Origin: Oceanospirillaceae bacterium
GTDB taxonomy: Bacteria > Pseudomonadota > Gammaproteobacteria > Pseudomonadales > Balneatricaceae
Assembly: GCA_013215445.1 (NCBI GenBank)
Contig: JABSRA010000019.1
Location: forward strand, 1-64,000
Length of the DNA: 64,000 bases
Reading direction: 5' to 3'
Below, in pieces: positions 7,813-17,284 of the stretch; within the stretch, counting starts at the first letter, position 1, and each line of letters begins with the position of its first letter. Position numbers and translations under genes: made by a program. The notes beneath the pieces are model-generated. The model saw only the letters and a program-made list of their open reading frames with translations. It searched no databases and had not been told where the DNA came from.

Positions 7813-9801
7813 TTAGACGCTGTACTGCGCCACTTGATTATTCAAAATTTCACATACATCTGTCAAGTCATTCGCTTGACATTTAGTACTATTTACCCGT
7901 AATTGCGCAGCACTTAACTGCGTTTGTACCTGATTGATACTCAGCTTAACGTCATCTACAGCATCCCCCTGCTGTACGGTCTGTTCAGATATCAATTGAT
8001 TAACTGCATCTACTTTCTCTATAATTAATTCTACTGCGCCGAGGCGTTCGACCACTTCAGCGGCCCCCTCTATCGAGATTTGAGCGATGCTGTGCTGGCG
8101 CTGCATAGAGTCAGTGACCTCGGCGGCGGACAACTGTAGGGCACTCAATATTTTGCTAATTTCGTGTGTGGACTCAGCGGTTAACTGCGCTAGCACCCTC
8201 ACCTCACTAGCCACCACTGCAAAACCCCGGCCACTCTCTCCCGCTCGTGCAGCCTCTATGGCGGCGTTAAGGGCCAACAAATTGGTTTGACTGGCAATCG
8301 TACCTATCACGCTCAACACCTTCTCAATATTTTTAGTATCTTGATTTAACTTTTGTATATCAGCCTCCCCTCTCTCTACTTCATGGCTCAACCCTTGAAT
8401 ATTATTCTGCAATTTTGACACAACCACCACACTTTCACTGACCGCTTGCTGCCCTAGCGCAACAGAATCCGTTGCCTCTTGAACATTTAAATGTACTTTT
8501 TCAAAAGAGTTAAGCAGGGCTAAAACAGCATCGGCCACTTTATCGGTATGCTCTGTTTGTAAACTTGCCTCATATTCAATTTTTATCGAATTGTCTGAAA
8601 TATTAACACTGGCTCGGTGCACGTTATCCGTCTGTAATTTAATTCCCTGAATTAACCCCACCATAAAGCCCTGCAATTTTTCACAGTTTAAAGCCAGTGC
8701 CTGCAACTCGTTAAAAGCGATGGAGACGTCTAATTTATCACTAAAATTGCCACTACAAAGCTTTTCTAAATAAGCGGCGACACCCTCAATTGCATTCATG
8801 GCTTTTTTCTGGGAAAACAATAAAACACCCCCAGTAACCAACAGCAACACGATAAAGAAACTCAACAGCCAATAAACTTGATGCTCAATAGCCGTCCGCT
8901 CTTGATCGATATAAACCTTAGAGTTGGTCACGGCATCAATGAGCATTGCGATTATTGTCGATACTTCTGCCGAGGCACCCGTAGCCCGATCAATGAGCCT
9001 TGAGGTGCGCTCAAGTTCTGCTGGATAACGCCTAACCAACGTGGCCAAATCAGCGATTAAGTCCTCTGCGACATCCACAATTACAGGGTCTACGAGCGAA
9101 TCTTCGATGGTTAGTTCCAGCATCGCAAAAAAGTCATCCTCTTCTGCTACCGCAAGCACTCCCAACAATGTCAACGTCGTCAACACGCTAACCTGGCGAC
9201 TAATATCTCTGTTGAGAGAAGCGATACTTTTAAGCACTTGCTCAGCAGAGCTACGAAAATACTTTTCACGTTGTAACATCCGCTGGGCAATGCCTTGACC
9301 AATTAAGATTAATTGTTGCTGTAAAGCATCCGCAGCCAGATGGTTGTCATCATTTCTGAAAGCGATGACATACTCCTGTAAGGACTCTAGCGCCGCTAAA
9401 GTCTCACGTTCATTTTGAATCAGTAATCCTTGGATATTACCGGCAAGTTTGCCTGCTGCGAGCAACTCATGCTGCATTTTAGAATTTAGTTGATCAATGA
9501 TTGGCAGCACATCTCGCTGTAGAGGTAGAGGCAGTGCCTGCAGTGAATTGGGTAGCTCTTCACGAATAAAGACCTGTGCAACGCTTAGGTCTGCTAAATT
9601 ACCGGTTTGTAAGTACCTATCGATTAATAGACGATTTTTAACTGAAATTTTTTCCAGTAATGAAAAATAATGCCGATTGAGCTCATAAGGTTTTTGCAGT
9701 TGTGTCACCCCCCAATAAACACTACTACCCATGGCGATAGTGGCGGTAAAAAGTAAGGCCGAAACAATAGTATTTAACTGGGCTAAGCGCATTATATTCA
9801 C
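7813..9801 (-). CDS. Methyl-accepting chemotaxis protein
   Basis: A 662-aa membrane chemoreceptor. Membrane segments are visible near residues 8-30 and 310-333 ([20 protein letters not shown]), with a further hydrophobic stretch near 203-215. The periplasmic sensor region is mostly helical and of no recognised ligand type. The cytoplasmic signalling tip is classical: [20 protein letters not shown] followed by [20 protein letters not shown]. The listed start is GTG; an ATG three codons further in (9792) has GAG upstream and is equally plausible. It is an orphan: no cheA/cheW lies nearby. Confidence 0.9.
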   Translation of the reverse strand: MNIMRLAQLNTIVSALLFTATIAMGSSVYWGVTQLQKPYELNRHYFSLLEKISVKNRLLIDRYLQTGNLADLSVAQVFIREELPNSLQALPLPLQRDVLPIIDQLNSKMQHELLAAGKLAGNIQGLLIQNERETLAALESLQEYVIAFRNDDNHLAADALQQQLILIGQGIAQRMLQREKYFRSSAEQVLKSIASLNRDISRQVSVLTTLTLLGVLAVAEEDDFFAMLELTIEDSLVDPVIVDVAEDLIADLATLVRRYPAELERTSRLIDRATGASAEVSTIIAMLIDAVTNSKVYIDQERTAIEHQVYWLLSFFIVLLLVTGGVLLFSQKKAMNAIEGVAAYLEKLCSGNFSDKLDVSIAFNELQALALNCEKLQGFMVGLIQGIKLQTDNVHRASVNISDNSIKIEYEASLQTEHTDKVADAVLALLNSFEKVHLNVQEATDSVALGQQAVSESVVVVSKLQNNIQGLSHEVERGEADIQKLNQDTKNIEKVLSVIGTIASQTNLLALNAAIEAARAGESGRGFAVVASEVRVLAQLTAESTHEISKILSALQLSAAEVTDSMQRQHSIAQISIEGAAEVVERLGAVELIIEKVDAVNQLISEQTVQQGDAVDDVKLSINQVQTQLSAAQLRVNSTKCQANDLTDVCEILNNQVAQYSV

Positions 9802-10423
9802 TCAAAGACATGTATGTGTCTTCAAAATAATACACTTTGATGACACTTTCATGACACTCACTTACCAAACCCTGATCAATAGCTTTAATCCTAGATGCAA
9901 CCGTTATGCGCGAACCAACTGTCTAAAAACGGCTGCAGTTAGCAGCAAAGAAAGCCCGTTGTTAGCGTGATATTAGCCCATGGATGGGCGTAATTTGAAC
10001 TGGTCAGGAGCAATTACAGAGGACAATTGAAAATTTAGTGGCCACTAGAGATGAAATCTTGTTTCATCTGCAGTAGAGACGAAGTCTTGTTTCATCTGCA
10101 GTAGAGATGAAATCTTGTTTCATCTGCAGTAGAGATGAAATCTTGTTTCATCTGCAGTAGAGATGAAATCTTGTGTCATCTGCATGAATTTTCATTTATT
10201 TAACGATGGCGTGGATGCATCAGAGCCCAATCAAAAACTTTTCTAGTTTTCTTGTTTACTAGGCGGATCAATAGCTTGTGCAGACTTTCTGGAATAGACA
10301 GCCGACTTTAGGTTAATACGCTGTCGTATTGAATCTCACTGCGTATCTGCGTATGCTGTGTTGAATAAATTTTCGATATTTACTCAAACTAATATCCATC
10401 TTTCACTTATACAGGCCTTATCA
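9802..10423. other. Intergenic region carrying the tandem hairpin array
   Basis: About 620 bases between the divergent chemoreceptor and LysE genes. The only organised feature seen is the tandem repeat at 10049-10181. Small open frames overlapping it have no protein-like features. Confidence 0.6.
10049..10181. repeat. Tandem array of five 21-bp hairpins, 28-bp period
   Basis: Five units start at 10049, 10077, 10105, 10133 and 10161, each a 21-bp inverted repeat (AGATGAAA, loop TCTTG, TTTCATCT) separated by the constant 7 bases GCAGTAG. Unit 2 has a compensated pair of changes (AGACGAAG), breaking part of the stem, and unit 5 has TTGTGTCATCT. A single further copy is at 38-58. The array lies between divergent promoters. 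There is no unique spacer, so it is not CRISPR. Function unknown. Confidence 0.9.
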
Positions 10424-11041
10424 ATGACGTTAATTACCTGGTTCTCACTGGTCGCGATTTGCAGCCTAGGTGCTATGTCACCAGGACCGAGCCTCGCTTT
10501 AGTATTAAAACAAGTCGCCAATAATGGTCGCACCCATGCATTGGTGGCTAGTTGGTGTCACGCCATTGGCATTGGTTTTTGGGCCTTTGCCTGTATTTTC
10601 GGTTTGGCATTAGTGGTGGCAGAATCAGCCTTGGTTTTTCAATTGATTACTTGGGCAGGGGCGGCTTATTTACTCTACATAGGTATTAAGGCCCTACGAG
10701 TAACGTCAACAGCGATTGGACCTGAAACTCTGGTAAGCCGCAAGCCAATATCAATCTACCAAGCGGGTATTGAAGGGGCGATGATCTCGATATTAAACCC
10801 TAAGACAGCTATTTTTTTCATCGCTATTTTCTCGCAGTTCATCTCTGCAGAAGCCAGTATCTTAGACCAAATGATCATGATAGCAACGGTGGTTATTATC
10901 GATGGTGGTTGGTATTCACTCGTCACACTGACCCTTGCTAAAGGACCAATACTCGCGTGGTTGAAAGCAAAAAATCAATTAGTGAATAGAATCAGCGGAA
11001 CGATTTTTATCTTATTGGCAATTAGGGTTGTCACTTTCTAA
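10424..11041 (+). CDS. LysE/RhtB-family amino-acid exporter
   Basis: A 205-aa inner-membrane exporter of the LysE superfamily with about six membrane helices. The N-terminal signature LGAMSPGPSLALVLKQ is diagnostic, and the helix pair after ILNPKTAIFFIAIFSQF is conserved. It probably exports an amino acid or homoserine-like metabolite. The ATG at 10424 gives the standard family length; a GTG at 10358 would add 22 non-family residues. It is convergent with the YeeN gene, sharing a hairpin terminator. Confidence 0.9.
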   Translation: MTLITWFSLVAICSLGAMSPGPSLALVLKQVANNGRTHALVASWCHAIGIGFWAFACIFGLALVVAESALVFQLITWAGAAYLLYIGIKALRVTSTAIGPETLVSRKPISIYQAGIEGAMISILNPKTAIFFIAIFSQFISAEASILDQMIMIATVVIIDGGWYSLVTLTLAKGPILAWLKAKNQLVNRISGTIFILLAIRVVTF

Positions 11042-11054
11042 AGCCAGATGAAAA

Positions 11055-11074
11055 CGCAGGGTTAATACCCTGCG
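11055..11074. terminator. Bidirectional hairpin terminator
   Basis: CGCAGGG / CCCTGCG form a perfect 7-bp stem with a 6-base loop between convergent genes. On the minus strand it is followed by TTTTC, so it best fits the YeeN gene. Confidence 0.7.
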
Positions 11075-11084
11075 CTTAACTCAT

Positions 11085-11807
11085 TCACTCAGCTATTTCC
11101 GCATTGTGATAGATCTCTTGTACATCGTCACAATCGTGTAACAACTCCATGAAGTGCTCAAACTTTTCTATATCATCGCCGCTCAATTCAGCGATAGTCT
11201 GTGGTACAAAGGTAATTTCATCTACTTGGTATTCAAGATCCGGGAAACTCTCCTGTAACGCTGACTTGGTCTTGAAAAATTCTGTATGGGGGGCAGATAC
11301 GCTAATCGTACCTTGATCATTTTCAATGTCGGTTATATCAATATCCGCCATCATTAACGCCTCTAACACCTCTTCCTCATCAGCGTGATCGAAGACAAAC
11401 AACGCATTATGATCAAACATGTGAGCGACAGTGCCCTGACCGCCAAGCTTTGCATGACCCTTGTTAAAGCAAATACGTACATCACCAAAGGTACGGTTGT
11501 TATTATCGGTAAGACAATCGACAATGACCATACAACCACCTGGGCCGAAGCCTTCGTAGCGCATCGCAACATAGTTTTCTCCACCGCCACCTTTAGCCTT
11601 ATCAATGGCTTTATCAATAACATGGGCAGGTACCTGATCTTTTTTAGCTTTATCGATCACCGCACGCAAACTAGGGTTAGCACTGGGATCAAAACTGCCA
11701 TTTTTTGCATTGACAAAGATCTCCTTTGCATACTTTGCATATAGGTTAGACTTAGCGCCTTGCGTCTTAGCCATAGTGGCTTTACGTTTTTCGAATTTTC
11801 TTCCCAT
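11085..11807 (-). CDS. yeeN: YebC/PmpR-family protein, YeeN type
   Basis: A 240-aa cytoplasmic protein of the YebC/PmpR/TACO1 family, closest in layout to E. coli YeeN. Conserved stretches include MGRKFEKRK at the start, [40 protein letters not shown] and the C-terminal DDVQEIYHN. Family members are reported as transcription regulators or as factors that help ribosomes through difficult sequences. It stands apart from ruvABC here, whereas classical yebC usually sits next to ruvC. A 14-bp palindrome (11837-11850) lies 30 bases upstream. Confidence 0.88.
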   Translation of the reverse strand: MGRKFEKRKATMAKTQGAKSNLYAKYAKEIFVNAKNGSFDPSANPSLRAVIDKAKKDQVPAHVIDKAIDKAKGGGGENYVAMRYEGFGPGGCMVIVDCLTDNNNRTFGDVRICFNKGHAKLGGQGTVAHMFDHNALFVFDHADEEEVLEALMMADIDITDIENDQGTISVSAPHTEFFKTKSALQESFPDLEYQVDEITFVPQTIAELSGDDIEKFEHFMELLHDCDDVQEIYHNAEIAE

Positions 11808-12201
11808 TGAATTTATCTCTTATTAAAATCGCTACGATGATGGCCATCATATTAAAGCCTCTTCGGCAAAATCACTAGTTTTAGTACCTTAGATTTGCAT
11901 AAGCTCAACAAAATGTACGTAACCAGCACAGTTGCGAGTACTGCCTATAGTTTTGGCAAAAAGCCATGGCACCAGGGAGAAGTTTTGCCTACATTTGTTG
12001 TTAATTTTATTAAAAAACAAGGCGCTTTATGAATATTACATTAATATTTTTTTATTGATAAGTCCGATCAGATACTTATTCTCAAAATATGAGCTATTAT
12101 TGGTAAACATTAGAAAAATGCTTATTGTTTTCATCCGACAGTTGCCGGAATATATAAAAAGTAGCCCATTTATACACATACATTCCTGTTTAGGAGGCTT
12201 T
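11808..12201. other. Intergenic region between yeeN and a small ORF
   Basis: 394 bases of A+T-rich sequence. It holds the palindrome ATGATGGCCATCAT at 11837-11850, positioned in the likely promoter region of the minus-strand yeeN, and the leader of the small plus-strand gene at 12202. A longer in-frame extension of that small gene back to 11932 is open but has no ribosome site. Confidence 0.4.
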
Positions 12202-12399
12202 ATGAACAGTAAATTAGGACACATCAACAGAGCCGCTCAAAGCGGCAATCCAATTACTATTGCAGATCTTCCCGAAAAAATAGCCATCGATAAAAAAAGA
12301 GAAACAGAAGATAAAAACAGAAATAGACGCCGCTACTTTGAGCAGCAGCGAGAGCGCAGAGAACTTGAAGATCTTTTACAAGACCCATATGATGACTAG
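12202..12399 (+). CDS. Small highly charged protein, 65 aa
   Basis: The ATG at 12202 is preceded by a perfect AGGAGG, 5 bases away, the strongest Shine-Dalgarno seen in the window. The product begins MNSKLGHINRAAQSG and continues as a very charged helix rich in Lys, Arg, Glu and Gln (RRRYFEQQRERRELEDLLQD). It has no membrane segment. It is probably a soluble, possibly nucleic-acid or ribosome associated protein, but the family is not recognised. Confidence 0.65.
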   Translation: MNSKLGHINRAAQSGNPITIADLPEKIAIDKKRETEDKNRNRRRYFEQQRERRELEDLLQDPYDD

Positions 12400-12527
12400 G
12401 GTTACAACTTTATTTAGGTGCATGAGATCGCTGTAAAAACTAAAGAAAGGCTGGACATAACACTTACAGTCGAAAGTCGCTGTGCTATAGTTAGATAAAT
12501 AATTTCTCACTAGGCACTGTACTTTCC

Positions 12528-13052
12528 ATGGCTATTTCGTTACAAGATCAACTGCTTAAAGCAGGGATCGCCAGTAAAAAACAAGCTAATCAAGCTAAAG
12601 CTGAAAAACGCAAGAAAAAGGGCAAAAAAACATCCTCTGATCAGCAATCTGGCGCGCAAGCGCAATTAAAAGCGGATAAAAAAGCCAACGACCAACAACT
12701 CAATCTAGTCCGCGAACAGCAAAAAGCCTTAAAGGCGAACCTCTCCCAAGCTCGACAGATAATCGAAAGTAATCGGGTAGAGATCCCCAGAAAGTCTGAA
12801 ATCAAACATCAGTTCTCCCATCTTAAGTTTGTTAAAACAATCCTTATCGACAAGGGTATACAGGCACAGTTGTTTCGCGGCCAACTGACCATTGTTTTTA
12901 TGGATGAAAAATACTGGTTGATCCCCACCCTGCAAGCTCACAGATTACATGCGCTACAGAGTGAATGGGTGGTCGAGTTACCCAAGAAAGAAGTGTTGGA
13001 AGAAGACGACCCTTACGCAGACTATGAAATCCCGGATGACTTAATGTGGTGA
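12528..13052 (+). CDS. yaiL: DUF2058 protein (YaiL-like)
   Basis: A 174-aa protein of the DUF2058 family (E. coli YaiL). The start MAISLQDQLLKAGIASKKQA, the strongly basic segment AEKRKKKGKK, and the C-terminal acidic tail DDPYADYEIPDDLMW match the family. Its role is unknown; the Lys/Gln-rich coiled region suggests binding to nucleic acid or ribosomes. Its stop codon overlaps the left end of a MITE-like repeat. Confidence 0.85.
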   Translation: MAISLQDQLLKAGIASKKQANQAKAEKRKKKGKKTSSDQQSGAQAQLKADKKANDQQLNLVREQQKALKANLSQARQIIESNRVEIPRKSEIKHQFSHLKFVKTILIDKGIQAQLFRGQLTIVFMDEKYWLIPTLQAHRLHALQSEWVVELPKKEVLEEDDPYADYEIPDDLMW

Positions 13053-13187
13053 GACCCCTGCATAACTTAGCCAAAGGGCATGATAATTACGCTTGCTAAT
13101 AACCGGCTCAATAAGCGGAGGCATACTGACTTCGCTATTGCGCCGATTTTTGCCTGGTCTTCGCTCGTGACGTTATGCTGAGGTCTC
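13051..13187. repeat. MITE-like element with terminal inverted repeats, copy A
   Basis: A 137-bp intergenic unit whose ends are GAGACC-CCT-GCATAAC and GTTATGC-TGA-GGTCTC, a perfect inverted pair apart from the central three bases. The interior resembles 47979-48105 through most of its length (GCATAACTTAGCCAAA at the left, GCTCGT.AC at the right). No coding capacity. It probably is a small non-autonomous element. Confidence 0.6.
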
Positions 13188-13232
13188 GTGGTAGTCAATT
13201 ACAAAATCTCGTTTTAAAAATAAGGATAGAGC

Positions 13233-14429
13233 ATGTTTAACCAGCTTCAGGGCGTTCCTCCCGATGCCCTTTTAAAATTGATTGTTGAATATAGTCAAGA
13301 CCAAAACCCCAGCAAAGTTGATTTGGGGGTAGGTGTCTATAAAGATGAACAGGGCCTAACGCCAGTAATGCAAGCAGTCACGGCTGCAGAGCATATTATA
13401 TTAGATAACCAATTGACTAAATCCTACATCGGCCCCGCTGGTTCCGCGCTGTACTGTGAACGCACGGCGCAGTTAATATTTGGTGAAGATCATGCCGTTA
13501 TTAAAGACCACCGTTTAAGCATTGCTCAAACTCCAGGTGGTTGTGCCGCCTTGCGCATGGCTGCAGAATTCATTAATACCTGTACAAAAAACGCGACGGT
13601 ATGGGTAAGCACACCTACCTGGGTCAATCACACTCCTCTATTAGGCGACGCGGGATTAACCTTAAAAGAGTATCCCTACTACGACTACCAAACAAAATCT
13701 GTCGACTTTGACGCTATGCTGCAAACTCTCGCCGGTGCATCCGCAGGAGACTTAGTATTACTCCACGGTTGCTGTCATAACCCAAGTGGTGCCGATCTTA
13801 GCAACGAACAGTGGCAGCAGCTAACCAACCTCATTATGGATAAACACTTAATTCCTTTCATTGATATTGCCTATCAAGGTTTAGGGGATGGATTAGATGA
13901 AGATGCTTACGGTTTACGCTTGATGGCCAACAGCGTGCCCGAGATGATTGTCGCTAGTTCCTGTTCTAAGAACTTTGGTCTGTATCGAGAGCGAACCGGT
14001 ACTATCCTTATTATCTCCAGCAGTGCCGAGCGCGCTAACATTTCCTCGAGCCAATTGTTTAGTACCATTCGTGGAAATTATTCGATGCCACCGGCACACG
14101 GAGCGGCCATTGTTGAGACTATTCTGGATAGCACTAGCTTAAAAAAACAGTGGCTCAGTGAACTAGACATAATGCGCTTGCGCCTATCGGGAAACCGCGC
14201 AGCGCTGGTAAATGCCATTGAGGCTACTGGAGCCCAGGGGGATTTCTCGTTTATAAATTCTGAGAAAGGTATGTTTTCATTTTTGGGGATGAATCCTGCA
14301 CAAGTGAAACGTCTTAAAGATGAGTATGCGATTTATATGGCAGGCTCTTCAAGAATCAATATTGCTGGCATCGCCAAGCATAATGTTGAATACGTAGCTC
14401 AGGCAATCGCTGCAGTAATCAAAGCCTAA
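13233..14429 (+). CDS. Aromatic/aspartate aminotransferase
   Basis: A 398-aa PLP-dependent class I aminotransferase (AspC/TyrB group) exchanging amino groups between aspartate or aromatic amino acids and 2-oxoglutarate in the cytoplasm. The N-terminus LQGVPPDALLKLIVEY and KVDLGVGVYKDE are family hallmarks. The PLP lysine is in SSCSKNFGLYRERTG near residue 247, and HGCCHNPSGADL binds PLP/substrate. AspC and TyrB cannot be told apart by eye, so no symbol is given. Single gene with a hairpin terminator. Confidence 0.92.
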   Translation: MFNQLQGVPPDALLKLIVEYSQDQNPSKVDLGVGVYKDEQGLTPVMQAVTAAEHIILDNQLTKSYIGPAGSALYCERTAQLIFGEDHAVIKDHRLSIAQTPGGCAALRMAAEFINTCTKNATVWVSTPTWVNHTPLLGDAGLTLKEYPYYDYQTKSVDFDAMLQTLAGASAGDLVLLHGCCHNPSGADLSNEQWQQLTNLIMDKHLIPFIDIAYQGLGDGLDEDAYGLRLMANSVPEMIVASSCSKNFGLYRERTGTILIISSSAERANISSSQLFSTIRGNYSMPPAHGAAIVETILDSTSLKKQWLSELDIMRLRLSGNRAALVNAIEATGAQGDFSFINSEKGMFSFLGMNPAQVKRLKDEYAIYMAGSSRINIAGIAKHNVEYVAQAIAAVIKA

Positions 14430-14468
14430 AGAAGCTCTGCATGAAAGGAGGTGTTGCCTTCTTTTTAT
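14428..14468 (+). terminator. Probable terminator of the aminotransferase gene
   Basis: AAAGAAG and CTTCTTT form a 7-bp stem around a 23-base loop, ending in a T-rich run (TTTTTATTG). It begins at the stop codon. Confidence 0.5.
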
Positions 14469-14564
14469 TGTCTCTTAAATCACCACAAGATTAGCTTCTT
14501 GAGCACAGCACCCAATAGTTTGGTCGCCCGCAATTAACATTGCGTATAACCTGCAGGAGTATAC

Positions 14565-14957
14565 ATGTCGAATTATCCCAACCTTGAGCAACTCGGCGTC
14601 ATTTCGGTTCACGACATCACAAAATACAACCTAACCAGAGAGGCTAGGGTTGATGTTCTTAAAATATCTTACAAACGCTCCCCGGGATCTTTTTTGCCTA
14701 ATAGTAGAAAGTATCATTTTGCCCGAGGGCTAAATCGTTTAGATAACGGCCCCACATCACCCACCGGAAAACCTCAACACGTTGCACCGCAGCTTTTGTT
14801 AGTGATTGAAGAGTTGCGATCATTGATGGCAAACAGACCTCTACAAACACGGATTGAGCGTAAAGCGAACATTTCGGAGCGGTTAGACAGCCTAGAGGCA
14901 GTGATTGATTCAAAGCTGCATCATCTACAGCAACAACTAAAATCGCTTGGTGAGTAA
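14565..14957 (+). CDS. yaeH: DUF3461 protein (YaeH-like)
   Basis: A 130-aa soluble protein of the DUF3461 family (E. coli YaeH). The pattern NLEQLGVISVHDITKYNLTREARVD-LKI matches the family's opening, followed by a basic centre and a C-terminal helix with heptad-like leucines (RLDSLEAVIDSKLHHLQQQL). No function is established. It has a good AGGAG ahead of the ATG. Confidence 0.82.
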   Translation: MSNYPNLEQLGVISVHDITKYNLTREARVDVLKISYKRSPGSFLPNSRKYHFARGLNRLDNGPTSPTGKPQHVAPQLLLVIEELRSLMANRPLQTRIERKANISERLDSLEAVIDSKLHHLQQQLKSLGE

Positions 14958-14971
14958 CTTAATTTCCTTGA

Positions 14972-14990
14972 GGCAGGCCCAAAGCCTGCC
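14972..14990. terminator. G+C-rich hairpin between convergent genes
   Basis: GGCAGGC / GCCTGCC form a perfect 7-bp stem with a 5-base loop between the DUF3461 gene and minus-strand nadA. No U-tract follows on either strand, so termination activity is uncertain. Confidence 0.35.
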
Positions 14991-15004
14991 ATGAGGATGG
15001 CTAT

Positions 15005-16060
15005 CTATGATCCTTTCATACCTTTTGCAAAATCTAGCATTCTCTGCAGTGGTATTCTCGCCTTAACCATCAACTGTTGATCGACCAAGACTTCATCACG
15101 AAAATTTTCCAAACTTGACAGTATATTCTGCAAACCGTTCATTGCCATCCACGGACAGTGTGCACAACTTCTACAAGTCGCACCGCTGCCACTGGTTGGC
15201 GCCGCTATAAATTCTTTACCTGGAGCGGCCTGCTGCATTTTATAGAAGATGCCGCGATCCGTGGCAACAATAAACTGCCTGTTGTCCATGCGCACCGCCG
15301 CCTCAATTATCTGTGTGGTAGAGCCAACTGCATCGGCAATCGCGATCACCGCTTCTGGGGATTCAGGGTGTACTAAAATAGCCGCCTCTGGAAACATTTT
15401 TTGCATTTCCAAAATACCTTTAGCCTGAAACTCTTCATGAACAATACAGGAGCCGTGCCACATCAGCATTTCTATGCCAGTTTGCTTTTGCACATAATTA
15501 CCCAGATGCCGATCGGGCGCCCAGATAATTTTCTTACCTTGTGCCTCTAGGTGATTCACTACATCGACTGCAATCGAAGAGGTTACTACCCAATCTGCAC
15601 GGGCTTTTACCGCCGCCGATGTATTCGCGTAAACCACTACTACGTGGTCCGGGTGCTGATCACAAAAAGCACTGAATTCATCGATAGGACAACCGATATC
15701 TAGAGAGCAAGTAGCCTCTATGGTCGGCATAATAATGCGTTTTTCCGGACTGAGAATTTTCGCCGTTTCGCCCATAAATTTAACCCCGGCGACAATTAAG
15801 GTCTGCTCAGGGCGGACACTACCAAAACGGGCCATTTCGAGAGAATCAGAAATACAACCCCCGGTTTCCTCGGTTATCTCCTGCACCACTGCATCCGTAT
15901 AATAGTGAGAAATTAAGCAGGCATCCCGCTCCTTTAATAACGCTTTTATACGAGATTTATACTGGGCAATTTCTGCTTGATCTAATTCTCTAGGCATCTG
16001 CTCATGGGCAAAGTGTTCTTGAATCATTATCCGCTGTTGAAGCGTACTGGTCATAGACAT
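15005..16060 (-). CDS. nadA: Quinolinate synthase NadA
   Basis: Makes quinolinate from iminoaspartate and dihydroxyacetone phosphate in NAD biosynthesis, using a [4Fe-4S] cluster. The three expected cysteine regions are visible: [27 protein letters not shown] and [37 protein letters not shown] is the N-terminal substrate site. The ATG at 16060 gives 351 aa, close to the usual 347; the frame is open to 16153, but that extension overlaps the tRNA-Lys remnant and is unlike the family. nadB is not in the window. Confidence 0.94.
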   Translation of the reverse strand: MSMTSTLQQRIMIQEHFAHEQMPRELDQAEIAQYKSRIKALLKERDACLISHYYTDAVVQEITEETGGCISDSLEMARFGSVRPEQTLIVAGVKFMGETAKILSPEKRIIMPTIEATCSLDIGCPIDEFSAFCDQHPDHVVVVYANTSAAVKARADWVVTSSIAVDVVNHLEAQGKKIIWAPDRHLGNYVQKQTGIEMLMWHGSCIVHEEFQAKGILEMQKMFPEAAILVHPESPEAVIAIADAVGSTTQIIEAAVRMDNRQFIVATDRGIFYKMQQAAPGKEFIAAPTSGSGATCRSCAHCPWMAMNGLQNILSSLENFRDEVLVDQQLMVKARIPLQRMLDFAKGMKGS

Positions 16061-16121
16061 GGGATTTCTTATCGGCTCGCTAAGGTATAATACACAAGGT
16101 ACCTTTTTATAATATACGCAG

Positions 16122-16194
16122 GGTGGGTCCTGTAGGGATGATCTACGGCCCATTGATTTAAAACCAACTGCCCTACCTTCTGAACGGCCAAGCC
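16122..16194 (-). pseudogene. Decayed tRNA-Lys remnant
   Basis: Read on the minus strand, these 73 bases follow a bacterial tRNA-Lys from end to end: a D-arm-like GTTCAGAAGGTAGGGCAG (family GCTCAGTTGGTAGAGCAG), the anticodon arm GCAGTTGG...ATCAAT, and the 3' acceptor GGACCCACC. The T-arm keeps its GTAG/CTAC stem, but the loop is ATCATCC instead of TTCGAAT and is short. The 5' acceptor no longer pairs with the 3' strand, and the anticodon position reads TTA rather than TTT. In Pseudomonas a tRNA-Lys follows queC, supporting descent (remembered synteny). It is not a working tRNA. Confidence 0.72.
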
Positions 16195-16326
16195 ACTCAG
16201 AAGGTGGATAATATTACGTTTTCACAACAAAATTGCAAGCGTTGCTACATTTATAATTACGAAATTTAGCGGTGTAGAGTTAATAAAATTCAAGTAATTA
16301 AACCAATATTTTACCGTTTATACGAC

Positions 16327-17016
16327 CTAAAAATAATGAGTCTGATCCTCAATACCCGCTTGTACAAAACCTTCTTTACGCAATTTGCAGCTATCACAGT
16401 GATTACAGGCATAACCGCGAGCATCCGCCTGATAGCAAGAGACAGTCTTTTTGTAATCAATCCCCAAGGCAATACCCCGCTGGATAATTTCGCCTTTAGT
16501 CAACGTCATTAAAGGTGTCGCTATGGTTAGCTTATTCCCCTCAATACCCGCTCTGGTAGCCAAGTTAGCCATTTTTTCAAAAGCTTCGATATACTCAGGC
16601 CTACAGTCAGGGTAACCGGAATAATCAACAGAGTTTACGCCGATAAAAATAGCGCTCGCCTCTAGCACCTCAGCCCATCCCAAGGCCAGTGACAAAAAGA
16701 CGGTATTGCGTGCCGGCACATAAGTCACAGGAACTTCAGATTCATCTTGTTCTCCATCTTCAGGCATAGCAATGCTGTCATCCGTGAGTGCGGAGCCGCC
16801 AAAATCTTCCAGGGGCATACGCAGCACTTTATGCTCTACAACGCCTGCTGCAGATGCCAATGCTCTAGCCGCATCCAATTCTACGAGTGAGCGTTGACCA
16901 TAGTCAAAACTCAATGCATAACAATCATAACCCTGCTCTTTCGCCATTTCTAATACAGTGGCAGAGTCTAATCCACCGGAGAGCAGGATAACTGCTTTGG
17001 TCTTTATGCTATTCAT
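16327..17016 (-). CDS. queC: 7-cyano-7-deazaguanine synthase QueC
   Basis: ATP-dependent enzyme that turns 7-carboxy-7-deazaguanine into preQ0, a queuosine precursor. The PP-loop [14 protein letters not shown] lies at residues 9-22 and the zinc-binding cysteines are in [20 protein letters not shown] near the end. Length 229 aa is normal. It follows cpoB as in Pseudomonas, but queE, usually between them there, is absent. No preQ1-type riboswitch was recognised upstream. Confidence 0.95.
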   Translation of the reverse strand: MNSIKTKAVILLSGGLDSATVLEMAKEQGYDCYALSFDYGQRSLVELDAARALASAAGVVEHKVLRMPLEDFGGSALTDDSIAMPEDGEQDESEVPVTYVPARNTVFLSLALGWAEVLEASAIFIGVNSVDYSGYPDCRPEYIEAFEKMANLATRAGIEGNKLTIATPLMTLTKGEIIQRGIALGIDYKKTVSCYQADARGYACNHCDSCKLRKEGFVQAGIEDQTHYF

Positions 17017-17052
17017 TTTCTAAACCTAAATTATCTATTTATCAGCCACAAA

Positions 17053-17077
17053 AAAACAGGCTCAATGACCTGTTTTT
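17053..17077. terminator. Bidirectional terminator between cpoB and queC
   Basis: AAAACAGG / CCTGTTTT form an 8-bp stem with an 8-base loop. T-runs flank it on both strands. It lies between the cpoB stop and the queC start on the minus strand, so queC likely has its own promoter. Confidence 0.8.
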
Positions 17078-17189
17078 ATTATTTTATAGCGAGGAAATTA
17101 TTTAAAAACGATCATGAAATCTCAACTTAACGACTACTCGCGGTAATACGACACTAACAACCAGCTCAACATCCAACTATAGGGACAAG

Positions 17190-17262
17190 CAATCTCAGTT
17201 ATTTCGCCGATTTTTCTTTGCTTAGTTTAGCTCGAGACATCATGTTAATGTTTCATCATACA
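17190..17262. repeat. Partial, diverged copy of the MITE-like element
   Basis: The block TTCGCCGATTTTT, then TTAGCTCGAGAC and ATGTTA, resembles the right half of the element at 13051-13187 (GCGCCGATTTTT, TCGCTCGTGAC, GTTATG). The left half is not clear. Low confidence. Confidence 0.3.
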
Positions 17263-17284
17263 GTAATAGCAGTATAACTGGCGA

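Noticed and set aside
10049-10181. CRISPR array
   Set aside because: The 'repeats' are contiguous hairpins with the same 7-base joint; there are no unique spacers and no cas genes.
11932-12201. N-terminal extension of the small gene at 12202
   Set aside because: The frame is open but unlike the charged body, and the perfect AGGAGG marks the start at 12202.
16061-16153. N-terminal extension of NadA
   Set aside because: It overlaps the tRNA-Lys remnant and would make NadA 31 residues longer than the family.
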